Below are positions 26,868-35,639 of a stretch of 64,000 nt of DNA, one piece after another. A model generated the notes under the pieces. It saw only the letters and a list, made by a program, of their open reading frames with translations. It did no database searches and had not been told where the DNA came from. Within the stretch, counting starts at the first letter, position 1, and every line of letters begins with the position of its first letter. Where the stretch lies: contig JBCDKJ010000004.1 in assembly GCA_038746745.1 (NCBI GenBank), positions 1-64,000 on the forward strand. Direction: 5' to 3'. Position numbers and translations under genes: made by a program. This stretch comes from JANQIO01 sp038746745 (GTDB taxonomy: Bacteria; Pseudomonadota; Gammaproteobacteria; Pseudomonadales; Halieaceae).

Positions 26868-28100
26868 ATGACCTCACAATGCAGGCATTGCGGCGCACCT
26901 TTGGTGCGGCCTTTCGCCGATCTTGGTTTCGCGCCGCCCTCAAATGCTTACTTGAGCGCAGAAGACCTCAAAAGACCAGAGACTACGTACCCCTTGAGAA
27001 CGTATGTCTGCACGACATGTTGGCTTGTACAAACCGAGGATTACGCTGATTCTGGTGAAATATTCAACGAAGACTATGCCTACTTCTCTTCGATATCCAC
27101 CGGCTGGTTAAAGCACGCCGCCGAGTACTGTCAGATGATAACCCAACGGCTACGTCTCGATTCGGGAAGCCATGTTATAGAAGTCGCATCAAACGACGGT
27201 TATCTCCTTAAGAATTTTACCAGCGCAGGTGTCCCCTGCCTCGGTATTGAACCGACGGCGAGCACGGCGCAGGCGGCACGTGCACTTGGAATCGAAGTGC
27301 TGGAGGAGTTCTTTTCCTTCGAGCTTGCATGTAACCTGAAGCAAGCCGGGAAGTCCGCAGATCTTATTGTTGGCAACAATGTCTACGCTCATGTACCAGA
27401 TATCAATGATTTCACGGCGGGGCTTGCCGCTGCGTTAAAACCTGAGGGCGTGATAACGCTCGAGTTCCCCCATCTCCTGCAGCTGCTCGAATTTGGTCAG
27501 TTCGACACAATTTATCATGAACATTTTTCTTATCTGTCGCTGGTGACGGTGCAGAGGATTTTTCGACGCGCTGGCCTCCGTATATTTGACGTGGAGGAGC
27601 TCACAACCCATGGCGGAAGCTTGCGGATTTACGGCTGCATGGAAGATAGCTCACATGTCAGTTCGCCCGCGGTAGATGCCATTCTCGACAGGGAAAGATC
27701 CGCAGGCCTTGAAAGGGAAGTGACGTACCGGTCATTTCAGGAACGTACTGAGCGCACGAAAGCGCGCTTCTTGGAGTTTCTCCTTTCGGCAAAGGGCCGC
27801 GGCGAAACTGTGGCTGCGTATGGCGCTGCAGCAAAAGGCAATACCTTGCTGAACTATGCCGGTATCCGCCCCGATTTGATTTCCGTAGCCTACGATGCAG
27901 CACCATCAAAACAGGGAAAGTACCTGCCAGGGTCTCACATACCCGTGCTTTCACCAGAAAAGATTCCGCAGGACAAACCAGACTGGTTGTTGATACTGCC
28001 CTGGAACATTGCTGATGAGATCATCCGGCAACATAACTATGTGCGTGATTGGGGCTGCAAGTTCGCTGTTGCCATCCCAGAATTCAAGGTGCTGCCTTGA
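26868..28100 (+). CDS. Sugar C-methyltransferase with zinc-binding N-terminus
   Basis: The 410-residue three-part enzyme belongs to the TylC3/NovU-type NDP-hexose C-methyltransferase family. Residues about 5-52 form a zinc ribbon (CRHC ... CTTC). Residues about 80-250 are the SAM domain, with VIEVASNDGYLLKNF and LIVGNNVYAHVPD. Residues about 255-410 form the C-terminal domain with AYGAAAKGNTLLNYAG. The family methylates C-3 or C-5 of 4-keto deoxysugars, so a branched-chain CDP-sugar is predicted. It begins 3 bp after the epimerase stop. Confidence 0.9.
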   Translation: MTSQCRHCGAPLVRPFADLGFAPPSNAYLSAEDLKRPETTYPLRTYVCTTCWLVQTEDYADSGEIFNEDYAYFSSISTGWLKHAAEYCQMITQRLRLDSGSHVIEVASNDGYLLKNFTSAGVPCLGIEPTASTAQAARALGIEVLEEFFSFELACNLKQAGKSADLIVGNNVYAHVPDINDFTAGLAAALKPEGVITLEFPHLLQLLEFGQFDTIYHEHFSYLSLVTVQRIFRRAGLRIFDVEELTTHGGSLRIYGCMEDSSHVSSPAVDAILDRERSAGLEREVTYRSFQERTERTKARFLEFLLSAKGRGETVAAYGAAAKGNTLLNYAGIRPDLISVAYDAAPSKQGKYLPGSHIPVLSPEKIPQDKPDWLLILPWNIADEIIRQHNYVRDWGCKFAVAIPEFKVLP

Positions 28101-28990
28101 GAATAATGGTTACTGGTTCCACCGGCTTCATAGGCCGCCACCTTGTTCCGAAGTTGTTAGCCGAGGGACATACCGTTGTTGCACTTGTTCGTGATAAAGG
28201 CGCGGCGCAGGGCCTTCCCTGGCTGGTCAACTGTCTAGTTGAGCGTTTTTCGCTGGAAACTGCCGATACAGCAGCATTGAGTTTTGACGGCATTGATGCA
28301 GTCGTCCATCTGGCCTGGACTGGACTGCCCAACTATCGATCCTCCATACACGAGACTCTAAATCTGCACGGCAGCCTGGCTTTTCTGGCGCGGGCGATGG
28401 AGAACGGTGTCAACCTCATACAGGTTGCAGGCACCTGCCTGGAGTATGGACTTGTACAGGGCGCCTTAACAGAGAGTCTAATACCTGCCCCGACACTGCC
28501 TTACCCTATTGCGAAGGATCGCCTCAGGGAAAAGCTAATGGAGCTCGCGACGGGGTACGGGACACAGATTCAATGGCTACGGCTCTTCTATATGCATGGA
28601 GCGGGACAGAACCCAAGCAGTCTGTTGCCCGCCCTAGAACGTGCTATCTGCGAAGGACATGAGTCCTTCGATATGTCGGGTGGCGAGCAGATTCGCGACT
28701 ACGCATCAGCCGATTGCATCGCAGGTATAGCTAAAGCGATCTTAGAAACGCCCGACTGCACCGGTGTTGTTAACTGCTGCAGCGGTGTTGGCATCGCGGT
28801 AAAGGATTTAGTCAATGCGTACATACATCGACGTGGAGCAAAAATTGCGCTCAACCTAGGTCATTACCCCTATCCGGATTATGAGCCCATGGCGTTCTGG
28901 GGAGACACAAGCAAACTGGAAAGCCACTTGGGTTGGGAGAGAATTCCTGAGCCACTTCGCGGACTGGAGGCATCGTTTACCAATGCGTAA
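28097..28990 (+). CDS. NAD-dependent epimerase/dehydratase (4-ketoreductase candidate)
   Basis: About 297 residues, extended SDR fold with TGSTGFIGRHLVPKLL at the N-terminus and the motif YPIAKDRLREKL (Tyr/Lys pair). A role as the final 4-keto reductase of the CDP-sugar pathway is inferred from position after the epimerase and C-methyltransferase. A TTG at 28097 overlaps the previous stop as TTGA and gives the standard leader M-R-I-M-V-T-G. An ATG at 28106 is the alternative; the frame to 28049 is an overlap artefact. Confidence 0.85.
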   Translation: MRIMVTGSTGFIGRHLVPKLLAEGHTVVALVRDKGAAQGLPWLVNCLVERFSLETADTAALSFDGIDAVVHLAWTGLPNYRSSIHETLNLHGSLAFLARAMENGVNLIQVAGTCLEYGLVQGALTESLIPAPTLPYPIAKDRLREKLMELATGYGTQIQWLRLFYMHGAGQNPSSLLPALERAICEGHESFDMSGGEQIRDYASADCIAGIAKAILETPDCTGVVNCCSGVGIAVKDLVNAYIHRRGAKIALNLGHYPYPDYEPMAFWGDTSKLESHLGWERIPEPLRGLEASFTNA

Positions 28991-30038
28991 TCTGATTTAC
29001 AGTGCTTGTGGTATTCCTGTGTTCCAGAATGTTATTTACGAGACGTCTTCACAGGCGAGGAGCGCGACAATTGCCGATGTCCAGCTCGTCCAGTGCACTC
29101 AGACAGGACTGGTCTACAACCAGTGCTTCGATCCTGCGCTCGTTGAGTATAACGAGCACTATCAAAACGAACAGGCATACTCGCCTGCGTTTAAAGATCA
29201 CCTGGAGAATGTGCTGCAGATCACCCAGTCTCATTTTCGTCTGCCAATGCAAGGGGTGGAGATAGGCTGTGGCAAAGGGCACTTCCTTGAACTGGCACGA
29301 TCCGCCGGGTTGCGTATGACCGGTTATGACCCCGCTTACCAGGGTACCAGCGAAAATGTTGTTACGGAGTACTACAACTTCGGTGCCAGCCAGGTATCGG
29401 CCGACTATTTTGTAATGCGCCACGTCCTTGAGCATATACCCGAGCCCTGGCAATTTCTGGGGGAGCTGTCCATGTCTGCTAAGCAGGACGCATTAATATA
29501 TATCGAGGTACCGGCGTTCGAATGGATCGTAGAACATCGCGCCTATTACGACATATTCTATGAGCACTGCAACTACTTCACACTGGAAGCCTTACGGAGT
29601 GTTTTTGGTTCAGTCATCGAATCCGGCTACTGCTTTGGTGATCAATACCTATACGTTGTCGCTCCCTTAAGCTCCTTCCAAAAAGACGCTCGCTTTGACG
29701 GCAGACTGTTTAAAGAACTGGACTTCTCATTAGATATCGAGAGCATGGTCTCCACACTGCGACGAACTGAGGACAACTATATCTGGGGCGCTGGTGCAAA
29801 AGGCGTAACGATGAGCAACTTGCTCGTAGAGCAGGGTGTTGAGATTCGTGCGCTTATCGACATAAACCCTTTTAAACAGGGCCGCTATACGGCAAAGTCA
29901 GCGATTCCTATTGTTTCCCCTGACGACGCCCTGCCGAATATTCAAAACGCAAATGTCTTAATTATGAACCCAAATTACGCGTCTGAAATCAGTGAGCAAC
30001 TAAAAGATACTGACGCGAATAAACTGGTAGTAACCTGA
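28983..30038 (+). CDS. C-methyltransferase-like SAM enzyme, paralogue of the gene at 26868
   Basis: About 351 residues. It has the same SAM and C-terminal domains as the upstream methyltransferase: GVEIGCGKGHFLELARSAG, YFVMRHVLEHIPEPW, and NYIWGAGAKGVTMSNLLVEQG followed by INPFKQGRYTAKSAIPI. The zinc ribbon is degenerate: the two CxxC pairs of the paralogue are mostly lost, leaving isolated Cys in SACGIP and QCTQTG. The start at 28983 overlaps the reductase by 8 bp; the longer frame to 28881 is an overlap. Substrate could be a different carbon of the same sugar. Confidence 0.83.
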   Translation: MRNLIYSACGIPVFQNVIYETSSQARSATIADVQLVQCTQTGLVYNQCFDPALVEYNEHYQNEQAYSPAFKDHLENVLQITQSHFRLPMQGVEIGCGKGHFLELARSAGLRMTGYDPAYQGTSENVVTEYYNFGASQVSADYFVMRHVLEHIPEPWQFLGELSMSAKQDALIYIEVPAFEWIVEHRAYYDIFYEHCNYFTLEALRSVFGSVIESGYCFGDQYLYVVAPLSSFQKDARFDGRLFKELDFSLDIESMVSTLRRTEDNYIWGAGAKGVTMSNLLVEQGVEIRALIDINPFKQGRYTAKSAIPIVSPDDALPNIQNANVLIMNPNYASEISEQLKDTDANKLVVT

Positions 30039-30850
30039 TGAACGAACATGAACATTTTTTGCTGGAGCGACGCGAGAGCGTAGCGACTTACCGTAGTAAT
30101 GAGAGACTCAAGGAAGCCACAGGAGCATTTGCCGCCGCGAGTATAGGGGCGCGGTATTCCTATAACTTTGACTGGATGGGTCGCCCAATTATCCAGTATC
30201 CGCAAGACATCGTGGCCATGCAGGAGCTCGTCTGGTCCGTGCAACCAGATCTTATTATTGAGTGCGGCGTCGCTCATGGTGGGTCGCTCATTCTTAGCGC
30301 TTCCCTGCTTGCACTAAACGAACTTGGTGCAGCCGCCGTCTCCCAAGAGACAGTCAATCCAAAAAGCCCCAAAAGCAAAGTGATTGGAATCGATATTGAT
30401 ATCCGCAGTCACAATCGCAGCGCAATCGAACAACACCCACTCTCCAGCTATATTGAACTTATTCAGGGATCGTCCATTGATTCCTCAGTGGTCGAACAGG
30501 TTAAAGAAGCGGCAAAGGGATTTAAGCGCACTTTGGTCTGCCTTGATTCAAACCACACGCATGAACATGTTCTCGCAGAGCTAGAAGCCTATGCGCCGCT
30601 AACATCAAAAGGGAGTTATTGCGTGGTTTTTGACACCATCATCGAGGACCTGCCTGAAGAACTCTATCCAGACCGACCTTGGGCCGTAGGAGACAATCCA
30701 AAAACCGCAGTAGCTTCCTATCTGAGGAGACTCGAGGAGACCGCGATGGTTGCTGCTGATGGTGAACCTTTGCAACTGGCGGTTGACCAGTACATGGAGG
30801 ACAAGCTGCAGGTGACGGTTGCGCCCGGAGGTTACCTGAAGCGTGTATAA
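30038..30850 (+). CDS. Cephalosporin hydroxylase (CmcI) family methyltransferase
   Basis: The 270-residue protein has the CmcI-family order: IIECGVAHGGSLILSASLL (SAM loop), VIGIDIDIRSHNRSAI, LIQGSSIDSSVVEQV and LVCLDSNHTHEHVLAEL, with an acidic metal site in FDTIIEDLP. Members in glycan loci act as sugar O-methyltransferases (rhamnosyl O-methyltransferase type). It overlaps the preceding stop by one base (TGATG), so it is coupled to the CDP-sugar operon. Confidence 0.87.
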   Translation: MNEHEHFLLERRESVATYRSNERLKEATGAFAAASIGARYSYNFDWMGRPIIQYPQDIVAMQELVWSVQPDLIIECGVAHGGSLILSASLLALNELGAAAVSQETVNPKSPKSKVIGIDIDIRSHNRSAIEQHPLSSYIELIQGSSIDSSVVEQVKEAAKGFKRTLVCLDSNHTHEHVLAELEAYAPLTSKGSYCVVFDTIIEDLPEELYPDRPWAVGDNPKTAVASYLRRLEETAMVAADGEPLQLAVDQYMEDKLQVTVAPGGYLKRV

Positions 30851-30915
30851 AGCAACTGATGTAATCAGGCGAAAGCTCCCCTTATCCAAGTGAAATCCGG
30901 TCTAAAGAAAACACC

Positions 30916-31683
30916 ATGAAAGCCGTTATTCTTGCGGGTGGACTCGGAACCCGAATCAGCGAAGAGTCTCACCTTAAGCCCAAGCCGATGATAGAGGTGG
31001 GCGACAAACCCATTATCTGGCACATAATGAAAATCTACTCCGCTCACGGCGTTAATGACTTTGTGATCTGCTGTGGCTACAAGGGGTATGTCATCAAAGA
31101 GTATTTTGCCAACTATTTTCTGCACACTTCTGATGTCACCATAGATATGACGTCAAATAGCATGCAAATCCACAGAAAAAGCGCGGAACCGTGGACGGTG
31201 ACTCTGATAAATACTGGAGAAACCACGGCGACCGGTGGCAGGCTTAAACGTATTGCAGAACACGTTGTAGACGAGGATTTTTGTTTTACTTACGGAGATG
31301 GCGTTTCTGATATCAATTTATCTGCGGCGATTGCCTTTCATCGGGAACATAAGCGCTACGCTACAATGACCTCTGTTCAGCCGCCGGGACGATTTGGCTC
31401 TATCGCTATAGAGGGCGATAACGTAGTCACCTTTAAGGAGAAGCCTTTGGGTGACAAAAATTGGATAAATGGCGGGTTTTTTGTCCTATCTCCTGAGGTT
31501 TTTTCTTATATCGAGGGTGACGACACGGCGTGGGAAGAAGGCCCACTGGAACAGCTTGCGCGGGATGGTCAGCTTAAAACGTACAGACATCGCGGTTTCT
31601 GGCAACCCATGGATACGCTCAGAGACAAAAACCGCCTTGAAGCGCTATGGGCTGAAGGTTCACCACCCTGGAAGGTTTGGTAG
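30916..31683 (+). CDS. rfbF: Glucose-1-phosphate cytidylyltransferase
   Basis: Makes CDP-glucose, the substrate of RfbG. The 255-residue nucleotidyltransferase has the activation loop AGGLGTRISEESHLKPKPM (7-25), then TYGDGVSDIN and KEKPLGDKNWINGGFFVL. It is placed last in the pathway operon, whereas rfbF and rfbG are adjacent in Salmonella, and rfbH is absent from the cluster. Separated from the CmcI gene by 65 bp. Confidence 0.96.
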   Translation: MKAVILAGGLGTRISEESHLKPKPMIEVGDKPIIWHIMKIYSAHGVNDFVICCGYKGYVIKEYFANYFLHTSDVTIDMTSNSMQIHRKSAEPWTVTLINTGETTATGGRLKRIAEHVVDEDFCFTYGDGVSDINLSAAIAFHREHKRYATMTSVQPPGRFGSIAIEGDNVVTFKEKPLGDKNWINGGFFVLSPEVFSYIEGDDTAWEEGPLEQLARDGQLKTYRHRGFWQPMDTLRDKNRLEALWAEGSPPWKVW

Positions 31684-31742
31684 TCAAAAACCTGATACGC
31701 CTCGCGAAGTAACACTACCGATAAAGTCAGCAGGATACAGAC

Positions 31743-32912
31743 ATGAGCAGCCCGAAGTTCTCGATACTTCTACCCACGAGAGACCGACCAGCCACGTTTA
31801 AATATGCTCTCGCGACAATAGCAGCTCAGGCTGGTGACGATTTTGAAATCGTCGTCGCGGACAATGCGAGCGGTCCCGCGATCAAGGAAGCTGTTGACCG
31901 TATCGACTCTTGCCCGGTGATTTACACACGGTCCGATGAGATTCTCACCATGGTCGACAACTGGGAACGTGGGCTGGCAATGTGCAATGGTGAGTACGTC
32001 ACAGTTTTGGGTGATGACGACGGGTTAATGCCCTCATGCCTGTCCATAGCAAGACGTTTTATAGAGCAAACAAGTCAAAAACTCCTGAATTGGAGGTGTC
32101 ACTCGTATTGGTGGCCCGACACCATTGTCGAGTTCCAACGCAACAAGCTGTACGTCAGCTACACACCTGATATCTCTGGCAACATTGTTAGCAGCCGCGA
32201 CGTGCTAAAAGCCTTTTACAAGAATCAAGTGGGCTTTGGCGAACTCCCCATGATCTACAACAGCTTCATTCATAGAGATATTCTGGAAGAGACGAAGCTG
32301 CGTTGGGGACGTTTTCTGCCGTTACCACATGTACCCGATGTCGCCTCCGGGATTTTGAATCTTGCGCTTACTGAGAGCTACGCTGTATGTCAAAGACCTT
32401 TGGCTATTAGGGCCAACTCAGGCAAGAGCAATGGCACCAGCTTTTATGCCAGGAGTAAGGGTAAAGACGTGCGAGAAAATCACTTTGCTGAAGAGCGCGC
32501 CAAACTGGAAGAGATGCTGCACCCCTCTCTAATACCGTCTCCCAATCTCCACGTGTTACTCGCCAGCGTGAAGCTATTTTGTAAAGAGCTGGCTTTCCCA
32601 GAAGACCCTGAACTGCAGTGCGACCTCCAGCTTGTTGTAAACAGCATGATTGCCACATTAAACCAGGACGTGCCGTCATACGAAGAGAATCTAAGCGAAG
32701 CAAGAGAGCTCGCTACTAAGTATGGACTCATAATCAGTGAGGCGGAAATTCCGCCAAAGGCAGAGGAAAAAACACCAACCATTCGTTCAGGGATAGCAGA
32801 CAATGCGGACGGAAAAACGAAAGTCCTAACGATTGATGGTGATGTGGCAGGCATTCGTGACGTTAACGCTGCCTGTATGCTTGCTGAATCGATACATCCT
32901 GTAGCTGTGTGA
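31743..32912 (+). CDS. Glycosyltransferase, GT2 type
   Basis: The 389-residue GT-A enzyme starts SPKFSILLPTRDRPATFKYALATIAAQ and has a donor/metal motif VLGDDDGLMPSC (DDD, about 91-93), as in GT2 enzymes. The C-terminal 150 residues are less conserved and end in a Pro/Glu-rich tail. It may transfer the CDP-linked branched sugar, but the donor is not shown by sequence. It starts 59 bp after rfbF, so same operon, and converges with the OGT-like gene. Confidence 0.87.
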   Translation: MSSPKFSILLPTRDRPATFKYALATIAAQAGDDFEIVVADNASGPAIKEAVDRIDSCPVIYTRSDEILTMVDNWERGLAMCNGEYVTVLGDDDGLMPSCLSIARRFIEQTSQKLLNWRCHSYWWPDTIVEFQRNKLYVSYTPDISGNIVSSRDVLKAFYKNQVGFGELPMIYNSFIHRDILEETKLRWGRFLPLPHVPDVASGILNLALTESYAVCQRPLAIRANSGKSNGTSFYARSKGKDVRENHFAEERAKLEEMLHPSLIPSPNLHVLLASVKLFCKELAFPEDPELQCDLQLVVNSMIATLNQDVPSYEENLSEARELATKYGLIISEAEIPPKAEEKTPTIRSGIADNADGKTKVLTIDGDVAGIRDVNAACMLAESIHPVAV

Positions 32913-32968
32913 GCAATCCAAGCCGTAAAGATCGCAGCAGCGCCTTCCACATGAATCCTACTTGCTGT

Positions 32969-35494
32969 CTAAGCGGTTGCTATCGAGATGTTCTTTGCAT
33001 TCCATTTATCCCAGACACCCTGAAAAGCGTTGTTTAAATCATCGGCAAAAGACGCCGCATCCATCAAAGGCGAACACAGCATGCGGTCTCTCAAACCAGA
33101 ACGTATCTCCGCCAGCGCAGCTAAGTCAGATGCCAGGGCTACTGCGCGATGCACGTAGTCATCGCTAGAGTCCGATACACATTGCGGTAGCCCTACATTG
33201 TTCATAATGCTCTCGCCAGCATGAGAGAGAAACTTGTCACCACGCTTTGTCAGCACCGGGACGCCCATCCACAATGATTCAAAACTCGTGGTACACCCCG
33301 TGTAGGGGAAGGGGTCAAGACCGATGTCAACACGCCCATAGGATTCCAGAATATGCTCTCTCGAGCGGGAGGGTTCTGTAATGATGCGCGTGCTATCTAC
33401 GCCATGGGACTCAAATTCATCATGAATCTTCTCTGCGAAAACCGGATCAGTCAGTACCTGGTTTTTGAGTAAAAGCTTTGAATCAGGGACTGCGCGAAGG
33501 ACTTTGGACCATAGCTCGATCACAGGCCTGTTTAATTTCGAATAGTTGTTGAAGCTCCCAAACGTCAGATAACCATTATTTAAAGCGGGAAGTTCGGAAA
33601 CATCTGGAGCTCCCTCGGGCTTACTCAAACACTGATAGGTGCGAGGCAAAACCAGGGGTGTCTCCGTAAAGTGATCGTTTTCAGCTTCCGGCGTCACCCA
33701 TGGGTCACCAATGATGTAGTCCATTGTGTCCATTCCCGTCGTCGACAGATAGGCCAACCAGGTGATTTGCACAGGAGCAGGTTTTCTTGCAAAAACAGAC
33801 AGCCTGTTGTGAGCAGTGTGCCCAGATACATCGACTAATATGCCGATGCCGTCATTGTGAATGCGCTTCGCGGACGCTTCAGGGCTTTCTCCAGAGACAT
33901 TGATCCATGCAGTTGCTATAGCCTTAAGCTCTTCTGATGTCTCATCTTCAATAGGCACGGTAGGGTATAGATACACTTCGACGCCGCTAGCGACTAAGTG
34001 CTTCAGCACAGATAGCAAGAAATAACCTACTGGGTGTGATCGGAAATCTCCTGATACCATGCCTACGCGCACCGATCCATTTTCGGAGACATATGGAGAC
34101 CACGACGTATAGGTATCTATATCCGAAAACCACCGCTTATACCAACCTTCTGTGATTTCCTTGACTGCTGGCGCACTGGATTCTGGATTGTAGAGATGAG
34201 CAAATACGCTATTGCTATGAAAGGCAGAAGTGAATTCGGGTGCGAGGCTCGCCTCTTCATAGAGCTCTCTGGATGCCTCCAATTGCCCGGTCTGCGAGTA
34301 CGTTCCTGCGAGATTGACCTTTGGCGCGAAATAATCTGGTGTATCTTGCAGGATGTCTTTGTAAATCTCTATTGCATCTGCGTACTTCAGGTCTTTTGAT
34401 GAACAAACCGCCAGTCGATTCTTCAGAGTTAAAGATGAGTTACGTCGGACACCGATTTTGCAGATATCCAGAGCCTCACCCGTCTTTGACTGGGCGATCA
34501 GAGTGTCGATAAGCACGTTATAACCATCTGCGTAATCACTCTGCGTAGCCACTAGCTTTCTACACTCGAGCTCTGCCTTTCTAAACTCTCCTTCCTTCAT
34601 ATAAATCTGAGCAAGGCTTGTCAGCGCGGCTGGAAAGCCTGGACTGAGCCTCAGCGCAGCGTGCAAAAGTCTTCTGGCCTCTTCAAATAAAAACTGGTCG
34701 GCTCTTACCCGGCCCAACAATGCTATCGCTTCGTGAAAGTCACCCTGAAGTGAAAGCGCTTCCTTGGCTTCCTTTTCTGCATTTATCGCGTCACCTAACT
34801 CGAAATACACTGTGCCCAGGTTGCAGTGATAGGCTGCAGAAGACGGATTGATTGCCAGCGCTTTTTGATGTGCTTTCATGCTCTGCAGGTTACGCTGCCC
34901 ATGCATCAGCGAAACACCGAGGCGACTCCATGCATCGGCGTTCCGAGGCTCCGCCTGTACAACTACAGACAACGCACTTATGGACTCACCAATTTTTCCT
35001 AACTGCAAGCACGCCAACCCATAATAGTGGCGCGCTTCGACTGACTCAGGATTGCCCGCCAGAATGGTTTCGGTGAGCTGTAAAAGGCTTGTAAAGTTGC
35101 CTCGGGAAATAAGTTCCCGTGCAGCCGCCAGACTGCCTTCCAGGGTTACCTGATCACCTTTTGATAGGTTGAGCAGCGTTCTGTCATCTGGATTCATAGC
35201 GAGGCAGCGTTGGATAACTGCGTCTGCACCTTTGCCATCACCAGTAGTTACCAGGTACTTAGCGTAATCGACGCCAAACTCTACGCTCGACGGCTCTAAC
35301 TTATGCGCCTCTGCATACAAGGGTGATGCGTAGGCTGCATTCCCCGTCGAAACCGCTACCTTTGCTAACAAGTAATAAGCCCTCGCGCAGGATCGGTTAT
35401 GTTGAATCACAGTGCGCAAAATTTTCTCACACGATGCAAACTTACCTTGTAAAAGATGCTTCTGTGCGAGTTCGAGAGATGCCGCGTCGGTCAT
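32969..35494 (-). CDS. TPR / SPINDLY-type O-GlcNAc transferase (GT41)
   Basis: The 841-residue protein has a TPR superhelix over about residues 1-430. The C-terminal half (about 470-835) is a GT41 catalytic domain: VRVGMVSGDFRSHPVGYFLLSVL, LTFGSFNNYSKLNRPVIELWS, and DIGLDPFPYTGCTTSFESLWMG then VPVLTKRG. The family adds GlcNAc (or fucose) to Ser/Thr of proteins. Targets are unknown; the Ser/Thr-rich secreted protein just upstream is a candidate. A terminator separates it from that gene, and its own promoter is not evident. Confidence 0.92.
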   Translation of the reverse strand: MTDAASLELAQKHLLQGKFASCEKILRTVIQHNRSCARAYYLLAKVAVSTGNAAYASPLYAEAHKLEPSSVEFGVDYAKYLVTTGDGKGADAVIQRCLAMNPDDRTLLNLSKGDQVTLEGSLAAARELISRGNFTSLLQLTETILAGNPESVEARHYYGLACLQLGKIGESISALSVVVQAEPRNADAWSRLGVSLMHGQRNLQSMKAHQKALAINPSSAAYHCNLGTVYFELGDAINAEKEAKEALSLQGDFHEAIALLGRVRADQFLFEEARRLLHAALRLSPGFPAALTSLAQIYMKEGEFRKAELECRKLVATQSDYADGYNVLIDTLIAQSKTGEALDICKIGVRRNSSLTLKNRLAVCSSKDLKYADAIEIYKDILQDTPDYFAPKVNLAGTYSQTGQLEASRELYEEASLAPEFTSAFHSNSVFAHLYNPESSAPAVKEITEGWYKRWFSDIDTYTSWSPYVSENGSVRVGMVSGDFRSHPVGYFLLSVLKHLVASGVEVYLYPTVPIEDETSEELKAIATAWINVSGESPEASAKRIHNDGIGILVDVSGHTAHNRLSVFARKPAPVQITWLAYLSTTGMDTMDYIIGDPWVTPEAENDHFTETPLVLPRTYQCLSKPEGAPDVSELPALNNGYLTFGSFNNYSKLNRPVIELWSKVLRAVPDSKLLLKNQVLTDPVFAEKIHDEFESHGVDSTRIITEPSRSREHILESYGRVDIGLDPFPYTGCTTSFESLWMGVPVLTKRGDKFLSHAGESIMNNVGLPQCVSDSSDDYVHRAVALASDLAALAEIRSGLRDRMLCSPLMDAASFADDLNNAFQGVWDKWNAKNISIATA

Positions 35495-35592
35495 TGTAGA
35501 AAGACTGCCTTGTAGCTTTAAATGAAGGGTAAAGTTTTACGTCTAACGCATGGGCAAATCAACCGCGAGTTCGATAGCGACTTCCCGGACAC

Positions 35593-35616
35593 AAAAAAGG
35601 GGCCTGACGGCCCCTT
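35593..35616 (-). terminator. Rho-independent terminator after the secreted Thr/Ser-rich protein
   Basis: A perfect 8-bp stem (AAGGGGCC / GGCCCCTT, loop TGAC) is followed on the minus strand by a run of T. It begins about 23 bp after the stop of the gene at 35640. Confidence 0.88.
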
Positions 35617-35639
35617 CTAAGTACATATGTCAGATCGCT

